This document shows positions 38,414 to 47,347 of a stretch of 64,000 nucleotides of DNA, one piece after another. Source of the DNA: Undibacterium paludis. Its GTDB lineage: Bacteria; Pseudomonadota; Gammaproteobacteria; Burkholderiales; Burkholderiaceae_D. The number at the start of each line of letters is the position of its first letter. The first letter of the stretch is position 1. Below the pieces are notes generated by a model. That model was given only the letters and a program-made list of their open reading frames with translations, was not told where the DNA came from and did no database searches. The stretch is taken from contig NZ_JAKZHX010000011.1 in assembly GCF_022568815.1 (NCBI RefSeq), forward strand, positions 124,001 to 188,000, written 5' to 3'. Made by a program: the position numbers and the translations under genes.

Positions 38414-38826
38414 GTACTGCCGCCGCAAATCCTGAGTTGATAAAAGTCCCGCTCCCGTCTGAATCGACAAAGCAGATACTGTTTGCATTGTGCGCTATGG
38501 CTTGTCTGCTGCTTGGTATAGGGTTGACGCCATTCCTCAGTGCTCATTTTGAGCAGAGGGTATTCAGCCTGCTTATTTTTTCATCTTTGCAACTGCTTCC
38601 CTTGCTGATTGCCTTGCGCTTGCAAGGAATGCTGGTGGCCCGCATACAGTTGCTGGCTGTGGCACTGTATTTTTTATTGGCTATGCTGGCGAATCTTTTT
38701 TTTCCGGACATGAAAACCCATCTGGCCCTGGTTTTCTATGCCTACTGCCTCGTCGTTGTGCTGCTGGCGCTGGGGACGGGATTGCTGGCGGCTCGTGCGC
38801 TGGTCGGACGCTTGCTCAAACGCTAA
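38410..38826 (+). CDS. four-helix membrane protein of unknown operon
   Basis: Protein of 138 residues with about four hydrophobic segments (roughly 18-37, 43-62, 68-90, 100-125) and short loops. There is no motif pointing to a transporter or enzyme. Its stop shares one base with the next start (TAATG). It probably forms an inner-membrane complex with the two-helix protein encoded just before it. Confidence 0.6.
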   Translation: MSTAAANPELIKVPLPSESTKQILFALCAMACLLLGIGLTPFLSAHFEQRVFSLLIFSSLQLLPLLIALRLQGMLVARIQLLAVALYFLLAMLANLFFPDMKTHLALVFYAYCLVVVLLALGTGLLAARALVGRLLKR

Positions 38827-39572
38827 TGCCGGATATGTTATCAAGTACAGAAAAAACGCCGTGGTCTGCAATGCGTCGTCCGGCATTGCTTTTCCTTTTG
38901 GCTGCAGTATCTGTCTGCCCGTCTGTGTCAGGGGGAAATTTATCTGCTCCCAAGGCGGCGCAGACGGTGACTGCCAGAGCCAATGGTATGGATCAGTCGC
39001 GTCTGCATGACAATGAATATGAACTGTTGATTTACCGTCTGCCAGCAGGGAGTGATCTGGCCCGTAATGCTTGCGACCAGTCGCGTCGCTGCGAAAAGAA
39101 AAGCCGGGATGGTTATGCTTTCTATGCCTTTTCGTCGAGTGCTGACGATTTGAATGCTGACTTCAGCAAAATGAATGTCGAACGCTTGCAGCAGTATGCT
39201 GTGTCTGCCACTTATGAGTTGACACAGGGGAAATATTTCTCTGTTGCATTCAAGAAAAGTGGTCCCGTGGGCGAGGGCGTGCTGTTTGAAGATATCAACT
39301 TCATCGTCAAACCAAGGTTGCTGAATGCAGGGAAAGTGGATATCGACGTATTCGGCCTGTTTAAATACCACATGCTGGGCTCTGGACAAAAAAAGCTTCC
39401 GTCGGGACGTACTGTCATGTTCAAGTCGACAATCAGCGAATCAAGGAATTTTTTTCTGATTGCCGAAGCAGACCCGAAAAAAAATGAGCCTGTGTACCTG
39501 GCCGTTATTAAGCAATGTGATGAAATTCGTGTGCCTTCTTATGAAGTGCAGATGCTGGAGAAGGGATTATGA
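38826..39572 (+). CDS. exported hypothetical protein of unknown operon
   Basis: Protein of 248 residues. A hydrophobic segment at about 19-34 acts as a signal or anchor; an ATG at 38871 would give a more normal signal peptide, but the ATG at 38826 overlaps the upstream stop and favours coupling. The mature part is beta-rich, with two cysteines in a short loop (CDQSRRC, about 79-85) and a third near the C-terminus. No family recognised. It overlaps the next gene by four bases. Confidence 0.6.
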   Translation: MPDMLSSTEKTPWSAMRRPALLFLLAAVSVCPSVSGGNLSAPKAAQTVTARANGMDQSRLHDNEYELLIYRLPAGSDLARNACDQSRRCEKKSRDGYAFYAFSSSADDLNADFSKMNVERLQQYAVSATYELTQGKYFSVAFKKSGPVGEGVLFEDINFIVKPRLLNAGKVDIDVFGLFKYHMLGSGQKKLPSGRTVMFKSTISESRNFFLIAEADPKKNEPVYLAVIKQCDEIRVPSYEVQMLEKGL

Positions 39573-39976
39573 AATATCTGATCCTCTTGATGATCTTATG
39601 TGCGACTTTGTACGGAAATAATCAAACTTGTGTCGCCGCTGAATCGCTCAGCCAGGAGCTTGCTGCGGAGCGCGGCCAGAAACTGAAGAAACTTGATCTG
39701 CTCGGAGCCGGTAAATCTGCGCCGGTCAAGATGGAAATCATGGGATGTAGTGGTCAACCCCTGGTCAACAAGATGGCACTCACCAATGGTGCGCCTGGCA
39801 AGGGTATCAGGTCCGGCAAGGATGGCATCGTGAGCGAGAACCAGGGCCTTGATGGCGTTGACAAGATGAAAGAGTCCTTGATGGAAACCTCCAGGCAGGC
39901 GTCGAACAGCCGCTATCAGTCTGCAATAGCAACTGACGGCAAAAAGAAGTCCTGCAATGTAACGCTGTTTGAGTAG
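39569..39976 (+). CDS. exported hypothetical protein, last overlapping gene of unknown operon
   Basis: Protein of 135 residues with a signal peptide (hydrophobic 3-15, cleavage near CVAA) and a mature part rich in Lys, Gly and Ser, with cysteines at about 56 and 130 that may pair. Glycine-rich stretches such as TNGAPGKGIRSGKDG suggest a flexible or repetitive segment. No family recognised. The ATG overlaps the upstream stop by four bases. Confidence 0.58.
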   Translation: MKYLILLMILCATLYGNNQTCVAAESLSQELAAERGQKLKKLDLLGAGKSAPVKMEIMGCSGQPLVNKMALTNGAPGKGIRSGKDGIVSENQGLDGVDKMKESLMETSRQASNSRYQSAIATDGKKKSCNVTLFE

Positions 39977-40061
39977 AGGGTATTTCAGCCAGACTCGCAT
40001 TCAATGTCATTTCGCCGTTGTTGACGAAATGAGTTCCAGACATTTGTTACGGAAAATAAAC

Positions 40062-40496
40062 ATGCCTTTGATTGACCAACTTGTTGAAGCTTTGCATAAC
40101 CTGCATAAACCACATGTGGACAGGGCTCTGCAGCTATACCAGACCATACAGGCGCCGGCTGGCCTGGCACAGAGTTATATCCAGCATCTGCGCCAGAATA
40201 GCCCGGCTCTGGCAGAAGATCTGCCGGCAAACGGCGAGTCCAGACTGGCAGAAGCACTTGACGCCTTGCATGCCGTCATACAGCTCTTGAACCATTGCGC
40301 AACGAACTTTCCATTTGGCCGCGTCTTGCCCTTGCTCCCCTTTGTTGCTGAAGACAAGGCGGTAAGGGCGGCGCAGGAAACCTTGTTCGATAAGATGAAA
40401 GATGACTTCTTTGCGCCACTCAGTCCAGAAGACAATAATGCCGAGGCAGTGTATGTCAATCGTCTGGCGATGATACGGGAAATGCTGCAGGACTAA
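40062..40496 (+). CDS. hypothetical helical cytoplasmic protein
   Basis: Soluble acidic protein of 144 residues, almost wholly helical (MPLIDQLVEALHNLHKPHV onward), with no signal peptide. I chose the ATG at 40062 because a GGA site lies about eight bases upstream; the frame is open from 39969. It follows the exported-protein operon by 85 bases and precedes the dotJ promoter region. Size and acidity would fit a small secretion chaperone, but there is no direct evidence. Confidence 0.55.
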   Translation: MPLIDQLVEALHNLHKPHVDRALQLYQTIQAPAGLAQSYIQHLRQNSPALAEDLPANGESRLAEALDALHAVIQLLNHCATNFPFGRVLPLLPFVAEDKAVRAAQETLFDKMKDDFFAPLSPEDNNAEAVYVNRLAMIREMLQD

Positions 40497-40795
40497 ATAC
40501 AGGCTTGATTGGTCCTCGCCGGGGGAGAGGGCGTGCAATGCTGTCTCTAACGGCAATTCATCGCCTTGTGCTGATGCGGGAAATGGTCGTCCGACATTCC
40601 TTGAAATGCCATTCATTGTTGCATGGAAATCCTTTTGCGTAGCGTTGAATGGTGCTTAATTTTTTTTACTACTATTGTCTTAATAAATATCGAATAAAAC
40701 TGCTAAAATTTCCAATAAATATCAAAAAAGCCTTGTATAACCTTTGTTTTTGTAAAATGGCATGATAACATTCGAGCAGAATTCGAGAATTTTCC
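40497..40795 (+). promoter_or_regulatory. AT-rich upstream region of the type IVB operon
   Basis: Gap of 299 bases before dotJ, strongly AT-rich from about 40655. It contains attgtcttaa at 40674-40683, which recurs exactly upstream of dotD at 50659-50668. No coding sequence is visible. The promoter of the dotJ-dotE operon should lie here, but I cannot fix its -35/-10 boxes. Confidence 0.45.
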
Positions 40796-41218
40796 ATGAA
40801 AAATACTGCAACAGTACCCACACAGCCTGTACTAAAGCCGCCAGCTAAAAAAAAGCGACGCTATAGGTATGAGTTTTATCGGGACAACTTCCGCCGCATG
40901 ACTGTCATTGCCATGGGTTTGATTGTTCTTGATGTGTTGCTGGTACTGGCCATGTTCCTGGTTTATGTGAATTTTCCGCAACGCGATCTGTATGCGACTA
41001 CACGTAACGGTTTGCTGGTCCGGCTAAGGCAATTCGACAGCAAGGAACAGGTGATGGCGGCAAAGGCAGAGAAACTTGCGAAAGCAGAGAAGGCTGCAGC
41101 AAAAGCTGCGGAAGAGGCGGCCGCTGCGGCAGAGGCGGCCAAGGCAGCAGACGCGGCGGCGAATGCAGAAAACCCAGCGGAAGCTGCGACTGCAAAGCCT
41201 GAAGCAGCGAATCCATAA
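40796..41218 (+). CDS. dotJ: DotJ/IcmM-like inner-membrane protein of T4BSS
   Basis: Protein of 140 residues: a basic cytoplasmic N-terminus with RRYRYEFYRDNFRR, one membrane segment (about 36-58), then a short periplasmic part ending in an Ala/Lys/Glu-rich helix (about 80-135). The first 70 residues resemble the start of the next gene product, DotI (EFYRDNFRR versus EFYLDRYRF), as expected for DotJ, a truncated DotI paralogue that joins it in the inner-membrane complex. Position directly before dotI matches icmM-icmL in Legionella. The long low-complexity Ala-rich tail is unusual. Confidence 0.75.
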   Translation: MKNTATVPTQPVLKPPAKKKRRYRYEFYRDNFRRMTVIAMGLIVLDVLLVLAMFLVYVNFPQRDLYATTRNGLLVRLRQFDSKEQVMAAKAEKLAKAEKAAAKAAEEAAAAAEAAKAADAAANAENPAEAATAKPEAANP

Positions 41219-41235
41219 CGTGTAAGAGGATCAAG

Positions 41236-41961
41236 ATGTCCGGATCTATAGCTCAACAACAATTGCAAACCAAGCCGGATGGCGCAGTACCTGCGCACGC
41301 GGCTGACGCGCCGCAAGTGGCGACCATGGCAAAAGATGGGCTGGGGCAGCCCGAATTGAATATGGCGCGTACAGAATTTTATCTGGACCGTTATCGCTTT
41401 ATTCAAAAAGTGGTGGCAGGTTTGCTCGTGCTGACCATCTTGCTGTCCTATGCCTTGTATGACGTATATCGCAATCCCCCCAAGCCACAATATATAGCTG
41501 CTGAAAATGACGGCCGCATCATTGAATTGCGCCCTATCAGCCGACCGACAATTTCCAAGAACGCACTGCTGACCTGGGCGGCAGAATCAGTGACGGCGAT
41601 CTTCACCTATGACTACGTCAATTATCGCAAACAGTTCCAGGGCAATGTTGACTATTTCAGTGCTGACGGCTGGCAGGCTTATATGGAGCAGCTGGACAAA
41701 TCCGGTACGCTGCAGACAGTCAAGGATAAATCGATGCTGGTATCTGCTGTGGTGATAGGCAGCCCGGTGATTGCTGGTGAAGGACAGCTTAACGGTGTGT
41801 ATATGTGGAAGGTGGAAATGCCTATTGACGTCACCTATACCCCCTTCGGGCAAAGTCCCATCAAGCAAAAATTGGTAATCAAAATGAACCTGCGCGCGAT
41901 TTCTCCGCTGGAGAATCCGCGTGGTGTGGTAATTGACAGCTTTAGCACCTTCGAGCGGTAA
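41236..41961 (+). CDS. dotI: DotI/IcmL (TraM) inner-membrane protein of T4BSS
   Basis: Protein of 241 residues: cytoplasmic N-terminus, one membrane segment (about 57-77), and a periplasmic domain with the family segments SKNALLTWAAESVTAIFTYD and NYRKQFQGNVDYFS. DotI forms the inner-membrane part of the type IVB apparatus and relates structurally to VirB8. AGAGGA precedes the ATG. It lies 17 bases after dotJ and 13 bases before dotH, in the order icmM-icmL-icmK and traM-traN. Confidence 0.92.
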   Translation: MSGSIAQQQLQTKPDGAVPAHAADAPQVATMAKDGLGQPELNMARTEFYLDRYRFIQKVVAGLLVLTILLSYALYDVYRNPPKPQYIAAENDGRIIELRPISRPTISKNALLTWAAESVTAIFTYDYVNYRKQFQGNVDYFSADGWQAYMEQLDKSGTLQTVKDKSMLVSAVVIGSPVIAGEGQLNGVYMWKVEMPIDVTYTPFGQSPIKQKLVIKMNLRAISPLENPRGVVIDSFSTFER

Positions 41962-41974
41962 TTTGAGGTCCGTG

Positions 41975-43078
41975 ATGATGAACAAGAATAGAAATATCAG
42001 ATTTGCCAGCGCACTTTGTCTGAGCCTGGCCAGTCTGACTGTCAGCGCCCAGCAAAGCACGGGCAATACGGCCGCCGCCAAGACCCAGGTGAAACCGGGT
42101 GAAATGGCGTTGCCCAGCGCCGTACCGGTACCGGAAGACCAGAAACGTCCCGGTGAAGCAACCGCAATGAGTACGGCCAGTACTGCCCGTATGACCGCTG
42201 CGGAATTGAATGCGCGCTACAGTGATCCTGCCATGTTGCCCTCACCAGATGGTTATGCGAAACCGCGCGCACGACTCAAGATGCCCCAGTTCCGTGATCC
42301 AAAAGAGCAGGCATTTGATGACTTGCTTGACGAGACAGTGACATTTACTCGCGAAGAAATCAATCGCTATTACGACCGGATAGACGAATTCAAGCGTGGC
42401 GTTCGCACACCTGATGGTCAATTGCATCGCGCAGTGATTTCTTCTGTTGTGGTCAATTTGCAACCGGGCTCTGTTATCCCTGTCATGCGCCTGAATGTGA
42501 ATGAGAATTCTTCCTTGCTGTTTACCGATTCCACAGGTAATCCCTGGCCGGTAGTGAAGATCGCAGCACCTTCGAAATCGATGTTTGCGGTTGAATTTCA
42601 TCCGAATAATAATCCTCACGAAATTGCCCTGGAGCCGATCAAGGATTACGCCTACGGCAATCTGAAAGTCTTTCTGGCAGGGTTGAGTACACCGGTGTTT
42701 GTGCGTCTGGTTACGGGACAGAAAGAAACTGATGTGCGTCTAGACGCCAGGATGCCGGTGCGTGGCCCGAATGCCGCCGCCCTGGTGGAAAAACAGATGG
42801 CGCCAGAAGCTTCGTCTTCCATGTTTTCCATGTTGAATGGCGTGGTGCCAGACAAGGCGCAGGAGCTCAAGGTCGAAGGAGCAGATGCCAGAGCCTGGAT
42901 GCTTGATGGAAAAATGTATTTGCGTCTGACCAACCGCACCTCTGTCAGGTCGCCGTCATGGACAGGAACAATGTCATCCATTGATGGAACCAATGTTTAT
43001 GAGCTTCCTGCGCGTACGCCAGTGATCTACGCGGCGCAAGAAGGTAAAAGTGTTGAATTACGCGTGTCGGGGTTTTAA
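41975..43078 (+). CDS. dotH: DotH/IcmK (TraN) outer-membrane core protein
   Basis: Protein of 367 residues with a signal peptide (hydrophobic 10-24, cleavage near VSAQQ). The mature protein has a conserved FTREEINRYYDRIDEFKRG segment and, after it, the beta-rich core region with TGNPWPVVKIAAPSKSMF typical of DotH/IcmK. DotH forms the ring of the outer-membrane core complex with DotC, DotD and DotG. GAGG lies before the ATG at 41975. The next gene starts directly after the stop. Confidence 0.92.
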   Translation: MMNKNRNIRFASALCLSLASLTVSAQQSTGNTAAAKTQVKPGEMALPSAVPVPEDQKRPGEATAMSTASTARMTAAELNARYSDPAMLPSPDGYAKPRARLKMPQFRDPKEQAFDDLLDETVTFTREEINRYYDRIDEFKRGVRTPDGQLHRAVISSVVVNLQPGSVIPVMRLNVNENSSLLFTDSTGNPWPVVKIAAPSKSMFAVEFHPNNNPHEIALEPIKDYAYGNLKVFLAGLSTPVFVRLVTGQKETDVRLDARMPVRGPNAAALVEKQMAPEASSSMFSMLNGVVPDKAQELKVEGADARAWMLDGKMYLRLTNRTSVRSPSWTGTMSSIDGTNVYELPARTPVIYAAQEGKSVELRVSGF

Positions 43079-44599
43079 ATGGCAGAAAAGAAAACAGGTG
43101 GCCTGGCATTCCTGGCCAATCCCAAATCCCGCATGATGGTCATTGGCGTAGCCGCTGTCCTGCTGGCAGGGATAGCTTTGGCAGTTAATGGCATACTCAA
43201 GAAGAATGCATTGGTCAAAGAGCAGACTGAGGCAACAAATACGGCGGCGTTGCCAGCTGCCACCGCTCAAAAAGTAGCGATTGATCCAAAGAAAGTTGAT
43301 GCGCAACAGTCAGAATTGCGCAAGGTCGCCAATGAGGATGCTGCCAAGCGGGCTGACTCAAATGGGCAGACCTTTATTGCCACCATGCGTCCTGATGCGG
43401 TTGCTGCCTCGGCCCCGGTCACGAACATGAATGCTGACCCATCAATGTATTCGGCACAGAGTGGCGGTAATCCTTTTGGTAATAGAGCTGCTGTATCGCG
43501 CGAACCCAGTGAACAGGATATCCGCGATGCCGAAGCAGCTCACCAGAAAAAGGTTGAAGAATGGAAGCGCCGGCTGCTCGCTGATAGGAACAAGATCAAC
43601 GAAGCCTGGGAGCCAGGTTCGCGGGTTTTCTATACTGCGTATGTAGGCGACGAAGGCGCAAAGGACGAAAAGAAAACCGGTGACGCAGCAGAGCATGACA
43701 GACCGCGAGCGGACGCCCAGAAGAAGGGGCAGGTATTTGCCAGGGCTGGTGATCTTTTCTATGGAACCATAGACATAGGTATGAACACGGATGAGCCAAG
43801 TATGGTCACTGCCTATATATTGAGCGGCCCTTTCAAGGGGGGTAAATTGCTTGGTGCAATGGCTGGCCAAACTGCGCCGTATTCAGAAAAGGCCGTCATA
43901 CAGTTCACCTCACTTAACCATCCTAAATTCGAGCGCTCGATACCAGTCAAGATTTTTGCGGTCGACCGGGACACCAAGCGCGCTGCGGTTGCTGATAATG
44001 TTGACCGCCATTTGCTGACAAAATTTGGTCTGGCTGCTGCGGTTGATTTTGCTCAGGGATATGCCGAAGGCAAGGCACAGGTCGCGACGACTATCTCTTA
44101 CGGTCAAAACGGTGCGCCTACCGTGGTGACACAGCCAGAACTGACTAACAGGCAATTGGCTGCCAGAGGCGTTGCAAAAACCATGGGGCGGGTTGCCAAT
44201 ACACTTTCACCTTACATCAATCGCCCGAATACCCTGGAGGTGTACTCGCAAACCGAGATTGGCCTGCTGGTCGCTGCAGACATTGTCTATGTCGAAGGTG
44301 TGAATGCAGACAACAACGGTCCGTTACCGGCCATGGGGGGGCAGCAGGCTCCTGCCAGACGTCCGGCAGGTCAGCCAGTTGCCGGAATTGCCAACCCTTA
44401 CAGTGCGGCTGGAGGTGCCTATGCGGGACAGCAACAAATCTACGCCCCGTCACAGTCATATCAACAACCAGGTGTTTACGCACAACCGGGTGTCTATGGA
44501 CAGCCGCAGATATATGCATCACAACCTGGCAGCATTGGACAACCCGTGTATAGCCAGCAGCCAGCTTATGCACCGGCTCCTGCCACAGGCCAGCGCTAA
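43079..44599 (+). CDS. dotG: DotG/IcmE (TraO) core protein, VirB10-like
   Basis: Protein of 506 residues: one N-terminal membrane segment (about 19-38), a linker (about 40-215), a C-terminal VirB10/TrbI-like domain (about 215-420) with KKGQVFARAGDLFYGTID and PFKGGKLLGAM, and a Tyr/Gln/Pro/Gly tail with short repeats (QPGVYAQPGVYGQP). DotG spans the envelope and forms the central channel. Legionella DotG is about twice as long because of an array of short repeats; this copy lacks them and is closer in size to IncI TraO. The repetitive C-terminal tail is an odd feature. Confidence 0.92.
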   Translation: MAEKKTGGLAFLANPKSRMMVIGVAAVLLAGIALAVNGILKKNALVKEQTEATNTAALPAATAQKVAIDPKKVDAQQSELRKVANEDAAKRADSNGQTFIATMRPDAVAASAPVTNMNADPSMYSAQSGGNPFGNRAAVSREPSEQDIRDAEAAHQKKVEEWKRRLLADRNKINEAWEPGSRVFYTAYVGDEGAKDEKKTGDAAEHDRPRADAQKKGQVFARAGDLFYGTIDIGMNTDEPSMVTAYILSGPFKGGKLLGAMAGQTAPYSEKAVIQFTSLNHPKFERSIPVKIFAVDRDTKRAAVADNVDRHLLTKFGLAAAVDFAQGYAEGKAQVATTISYGQNGAPTVVTQPELTNRQLAARGVAKTMGRVANTLSPYINRPNTLEVYSQTEIGLLVAADIVYVEGVNADNNGPLPAMGGQQAPARRPAGQPVAGIANPYSAAGGAYAGQQQIYAPSQSYQQPGVYAQPGVYGQPQIYASQPGSIGQPVYSQQPAYAPAPATGQR

Positions 44600-44694
44600 T
44601 GCATGCCGGGAAGTCTGGAATGGTCAAATAGCGGGACAGTATGATTTTGATGGTTACCAGTAAACAACAGTGAATTGAAGATGAGGGTGTAGCG

Positions 44695-45822
44695 ATGGCA
44701 ATGAACGACTGGGATGGCCTTGCAGGCAATCAGGAAGAAGGTGCAGATTCTGGTTCTGCGCAACCTGCCAGAATAGAAGATGAAAAGAAAGTGGTTTCCT
44801 TGCCGGCGGCGACAGCCAAGGGAAATAACAAAACCATGTATCTTGCCATGGGCGGGCTGATGCTGTTTGTAATGGGTGTATTCGGCTACACCAAGTACAT
44901 GGAAATCCAGGCCGCACAGCAAGACGAGCAGATGCAACAGCAGATGGCTGCCAAGAAAAAGAAGGAAGAGGCGGAGCGCAAGAAGCGCGATGCTGAAACG
45001 TCTGCCAAGGCTGCCGTAGCCGCCCCACAAGAACCGGCAGGAGCATCGGCACCAGTGGCGCAGACTGGCCAGGCAGTGGGAGATGATCTGGCTGCATTGG
45101 CACAGATGAAGAATAAAACAAGTGCTTCTGCGTCCACTGTATTGCCAGCGCAAGCAGCGACTGCACAGACAACGGCACCTGCGTTGGCCGCGGCAGTCAC
45201 ACCTCCACCCTTACCGGCAAGGCAGACCGTGCCATCGGCAGCCCAGTACGGAGGGCAGCAGGCCACAGTTACCTATCCTCAAGACATGCAGAAACGTGAT
45301 CAGTATGTCAGTTTGCTGGAGAGTCGTGTCAATGAATTGGGATTGGCAAAAATGCGACTGGAAGCGGAGCTGTGCAAGCATGAACCCAAGCGGACATTCT
45401 GCAATCAGGCCGGTAAAGGTGCTGGGCAAAATATGGTGCAGCCAGAGACTATACAGACGCACGTAGCCAGCAGGGCGCCACAGACAGCGAATGAGGCGGC
45501 TGGCAGGGTCATGCTATTTAATACCGGTAGTTCTGGTAAGAGCGCGCCGTATGATGCTCAAGAGCCTGGGCGCCTTGCTGGCAGGAGTGGCGCCACACAG
45601 GCAGCGACAATGACTCCGCGTTCAGCGGCTTCTTCTGAAAGCACGCCAAGCATGGCAACGTTACAAGGTCTGACCGTTTTGCGCGACCGCATACTTTATC
45701 GTGACCGTGATGGGCTCACTCATGAAGTAGAACTGGGCGGCGAGATGAATGGCATGGGCCGGCTGGAAAAAATTGATTTTGAAAGAAAATCCTTCCAGGC
45801 TGGCGGGCGTACTTATAACTGA
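44695..45822 (+). CDS. dotF: DotF/IcmG (TraP)-like inner-membrane protein
   Basis: Protein of 375 residues: cytoplasmic N-terminus, one membrane segment (about 47-66), a charged predicted coiled coil (about 70-105), an Ala/Pro-rich linker, a second short coil with SLLESRVNELGLAKMRLEAEL, and a small C-terminal domain (about 320-375). Sequence identity to DotF is hard to judge by eye; topology and its position between dotG and dotE fit IcmG/DotF in Legionella and TraP in IncI plasmids. GAGGG lies before the ATG. DotF links the inner-membrane and core complexes. Confidence 0.7.
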   Translation: MAMNDWDGLAGNQEEGADSGSAQPARIEDEKKVVSLPAATAKGNNKTMYLAMGGLMLFVMGVFGYTKYMEIQAAQQDEQMQQQMAAKKKKEEAERKKRDAETSAKAAVAAPQEPAGASAPVAQTGQAVGDDLAALAQMKNKTSASASTVLPAQAATAQTTAPALAAAVTPPPLPARQTVPSAAQYGGQQATVTYPQDMQKRDQYVSLLESRVNELGLAKMRLEAELCKHEPKRTFCNQAGKGAGQNMVQPETIQTHVASRAPQTANEAAGRVMLFNTGSSGKSAPYDAQEPGRLAGRSGATQAATMTPRSAASSESTPSMATLQGLTVLRDRILYRDRDGLTHEVELGGEMNGMGRLEKIDFERKSFQAGGRTYN

Positions 45823-45842
45823 TGATGGAACGGGGGATCAGT

Positions 45843-46442
45843 ATGTCTACATCACGCTTGCGTTACTCCCTTGGTGCAATCGTCAGCCTTGTGGCGGTGC
45901 CAGCAATGGCACAGCCAGCGGGGCCGACTGCCCTGACCATGTTGCTGACTTTTGGCGAAAGCATACCGGGCTTATGGAATTTTGTGCAGGCCGTGAGTTT
46001 TGTCGTGGCCATGTTTCTGTTCGGTTATTCCATGTTCAAGCTCAAGCGCATTGGGGAAAGAAAATCTGACGACGGGGCCATGTCGGTGGTGATGACCCTA
46101 CTGGCTGCGACCGGCATGTTTTACCTCTCATCCTCATTGGACAGTTTCCTGGTGTCGACTTTCGGCAACAGTTCCATCATGACCTATACCACCTCAACAA
46201 TACTTGATGCAGACGGTATCAAGGCTGCCCGGGTTGTGATTGGATTTGTCAACCTGATAGGCCTGATCGCTTTCGCACGTGGCTGGTATGCATTGAAGTT
46301 GCTCGGGTCTGGCGGAGGGCATAAAGAAGATACGGCAAAGCGCGCGATTGTTCTGCTTGTGGGGGGGACTTTTTGTCTCAATATCGTCGCACTTTCTGAA
46401 ATTTTGCAAAAATCATTGGGTATCAGCAACATTATTCATTAA
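45843..46442 (+). CDS. dotE: DotE/IcmC (TraQ)-like polytopic membrane protein
   Basis: Inner-membrane protein of 199 residues with an N-terminal signal-like segment (about 9-23) and four further hydrophobic segments (about 44-62, 80-98, 128-146, 165-182). FVVAMFLFGYSMFKLKRIGE resembles the conserved segment shared by IcmC and IcmD. I chose the ATG at 45843 because GGGGGA lies just upstream; an in-frame ATG at 45822 overlaps the dotF stop. Gene order supports DotE. The function in the apparatus is poorly known. Confidence 0.78.
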   Translation: MSTSRLRYSLGAIVSLVAVPAMAQPAGPTALTMLLTFGESIPGLWNFVQAVSFVVAMFLFGYSMFKLKRIGERKSDDGAMSVVMTLLAATGMFYLSSSLDSFLVSTFGNSSIMTYTTSTILDADGIKAARVVIGFVNLIGLIAFARGWYALKLLGSGGGHKEDTAKRAIVLLVGGTFCLNIVALSEILQKSLGISNIIH

Positions 46443-46509
46443 CCTCGCGCGTAGATGAGGCAGTGTGGCAAAAATAGGAAAATATTTTTACTTTTGTTTG
46501 TATAAAAAC

Positions 46510-46538
46510 TTGAAAGCATTTTTTGTCTAAGGTATTCT
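46510..46538 (+). promoter_or_regulatory. candidate promoter of dotP
   Basis: TTGAAA (46510-46515), 17-base spacer, TATTCT (46533-46538), about 57 bases before the dotP ATG. It suggests that dotP can be expressed apart from the operon before it, as for an abundant subunit. Confidence 0.45.
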
Positions 46539-46595
46539 TACCAATGTTCTTACCGGACTTTGTTGCATCTATTTCTAAAGCTTAGGAGTGTTTCC

Positions 46596-47006
46596 ATGAA
46601 AAAACTTAACAAAGATATCAAACGCAAACTTGGCATGGCGCTGGGTGTAACTGCAGGTTTGGCCGTAGCATTTGTTCCAGAATTGGCGTTTGCTCAAGCA
46701 ACAAGTGCGCAATCGATTGGCGATGTCGCCATGAACGCGTCGAAGAGTATCAACGGTGTTCAGGTCATGATACAAGGCGCCTGCTACATGGCCGGTGTGG
46801 CCCTGGCTGGCGGTTCCATGTTCAAATTCAAGGCGCATAAAGACAATCCTCAGCAAACTCCATTGTCCACCCCTATCGTGATGCTGGCAGTAGCAGCCGG
46901 CTTGCTGTACCTGCCATCGTTGATGACGAGTGCAGGTCAGTCTTTGTGGGGTGGCAAGCAGACCAGCGACAAGGTTTCCTACGAATACAGCAGCTACGGT
47001 TCTTAA
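46596..47006 (+). CDS. dotP: DotP/IcmD (TraR)-like membrane protein
   Basis: Protein of 136 residues with an N-terminal signal-like segment (about 14-34) and two more membrane segments (about 53-71 and 90-106). The IQGACYMAGVALAGGSMFKFKAHKDNP segment spans residues of the IcmD signature; its core is FKFKAHKDNPQQTP. A strong AGGAG site precedes the ATG. It has its own candidate promoter and is followed by a terminator, so it is probably a separate unit. The small two-helix form recalls pilin-like subunits; in Legionella IcmD is an inner-membrane protein. Confidence 0.85.
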   Translation: MKKLNKDIKRKLGMALGVTAGLAVAFVPELAFAQATSAQSIGDVAMNASKSINGVQVMIQGACYMAGVALAGGSMFKFKAHKDNPQQTPLSTPIVMLAVAAGLLYLPSLMTSAGQSLWGGKQTSDKVSYEYSSYGS

Positions 47007-47197
47007 TTTGCTGCAAGTCTTGTATTGGGGGGATTGTCGTCCAGGTACATGATTGCCAATCGGCTTTCTTGAGCAGCCAGAACACCCGAAGAAAATATGA
47101 CGTGGTGAGCTTTGTCAAGAATCTGTCAGGCCCTCGTCATGTCATATCGGGTCAGGTCGATTGGTGTTTGCCGATGACGAAAAGCTCAGTAACCCGC

Positions 47198-47234
47198 AAA
47201 AAGCCTCGCAGGCCCGGTCTGCGGGGCTTTTTCG
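47198..47234 (+). terminator. Rho-independent terminator after dotP
   Basis: Fourteen-pair stem including one G-T pair (aaaaagcctcgcag/ctgcggggcttttt) around a seven-base loop, with a T-run at the end. It ends the dotP transcript within the 341-base gap before dotO, which is otherwise without a convincing gene, so dotO needs its own promoter. Confidence 0.85.
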
Positions 47235-47347
47235 TAATGAATGTAAGTTGCTGCGTGGGAATTTTTCCGGCAGCAACAGGCAGGTTTTTCCGGGTAAATT
47301 TCTGACCCAGTAATGTGGCCGAGTGTAAATAATCGATCGGAGTGTAT

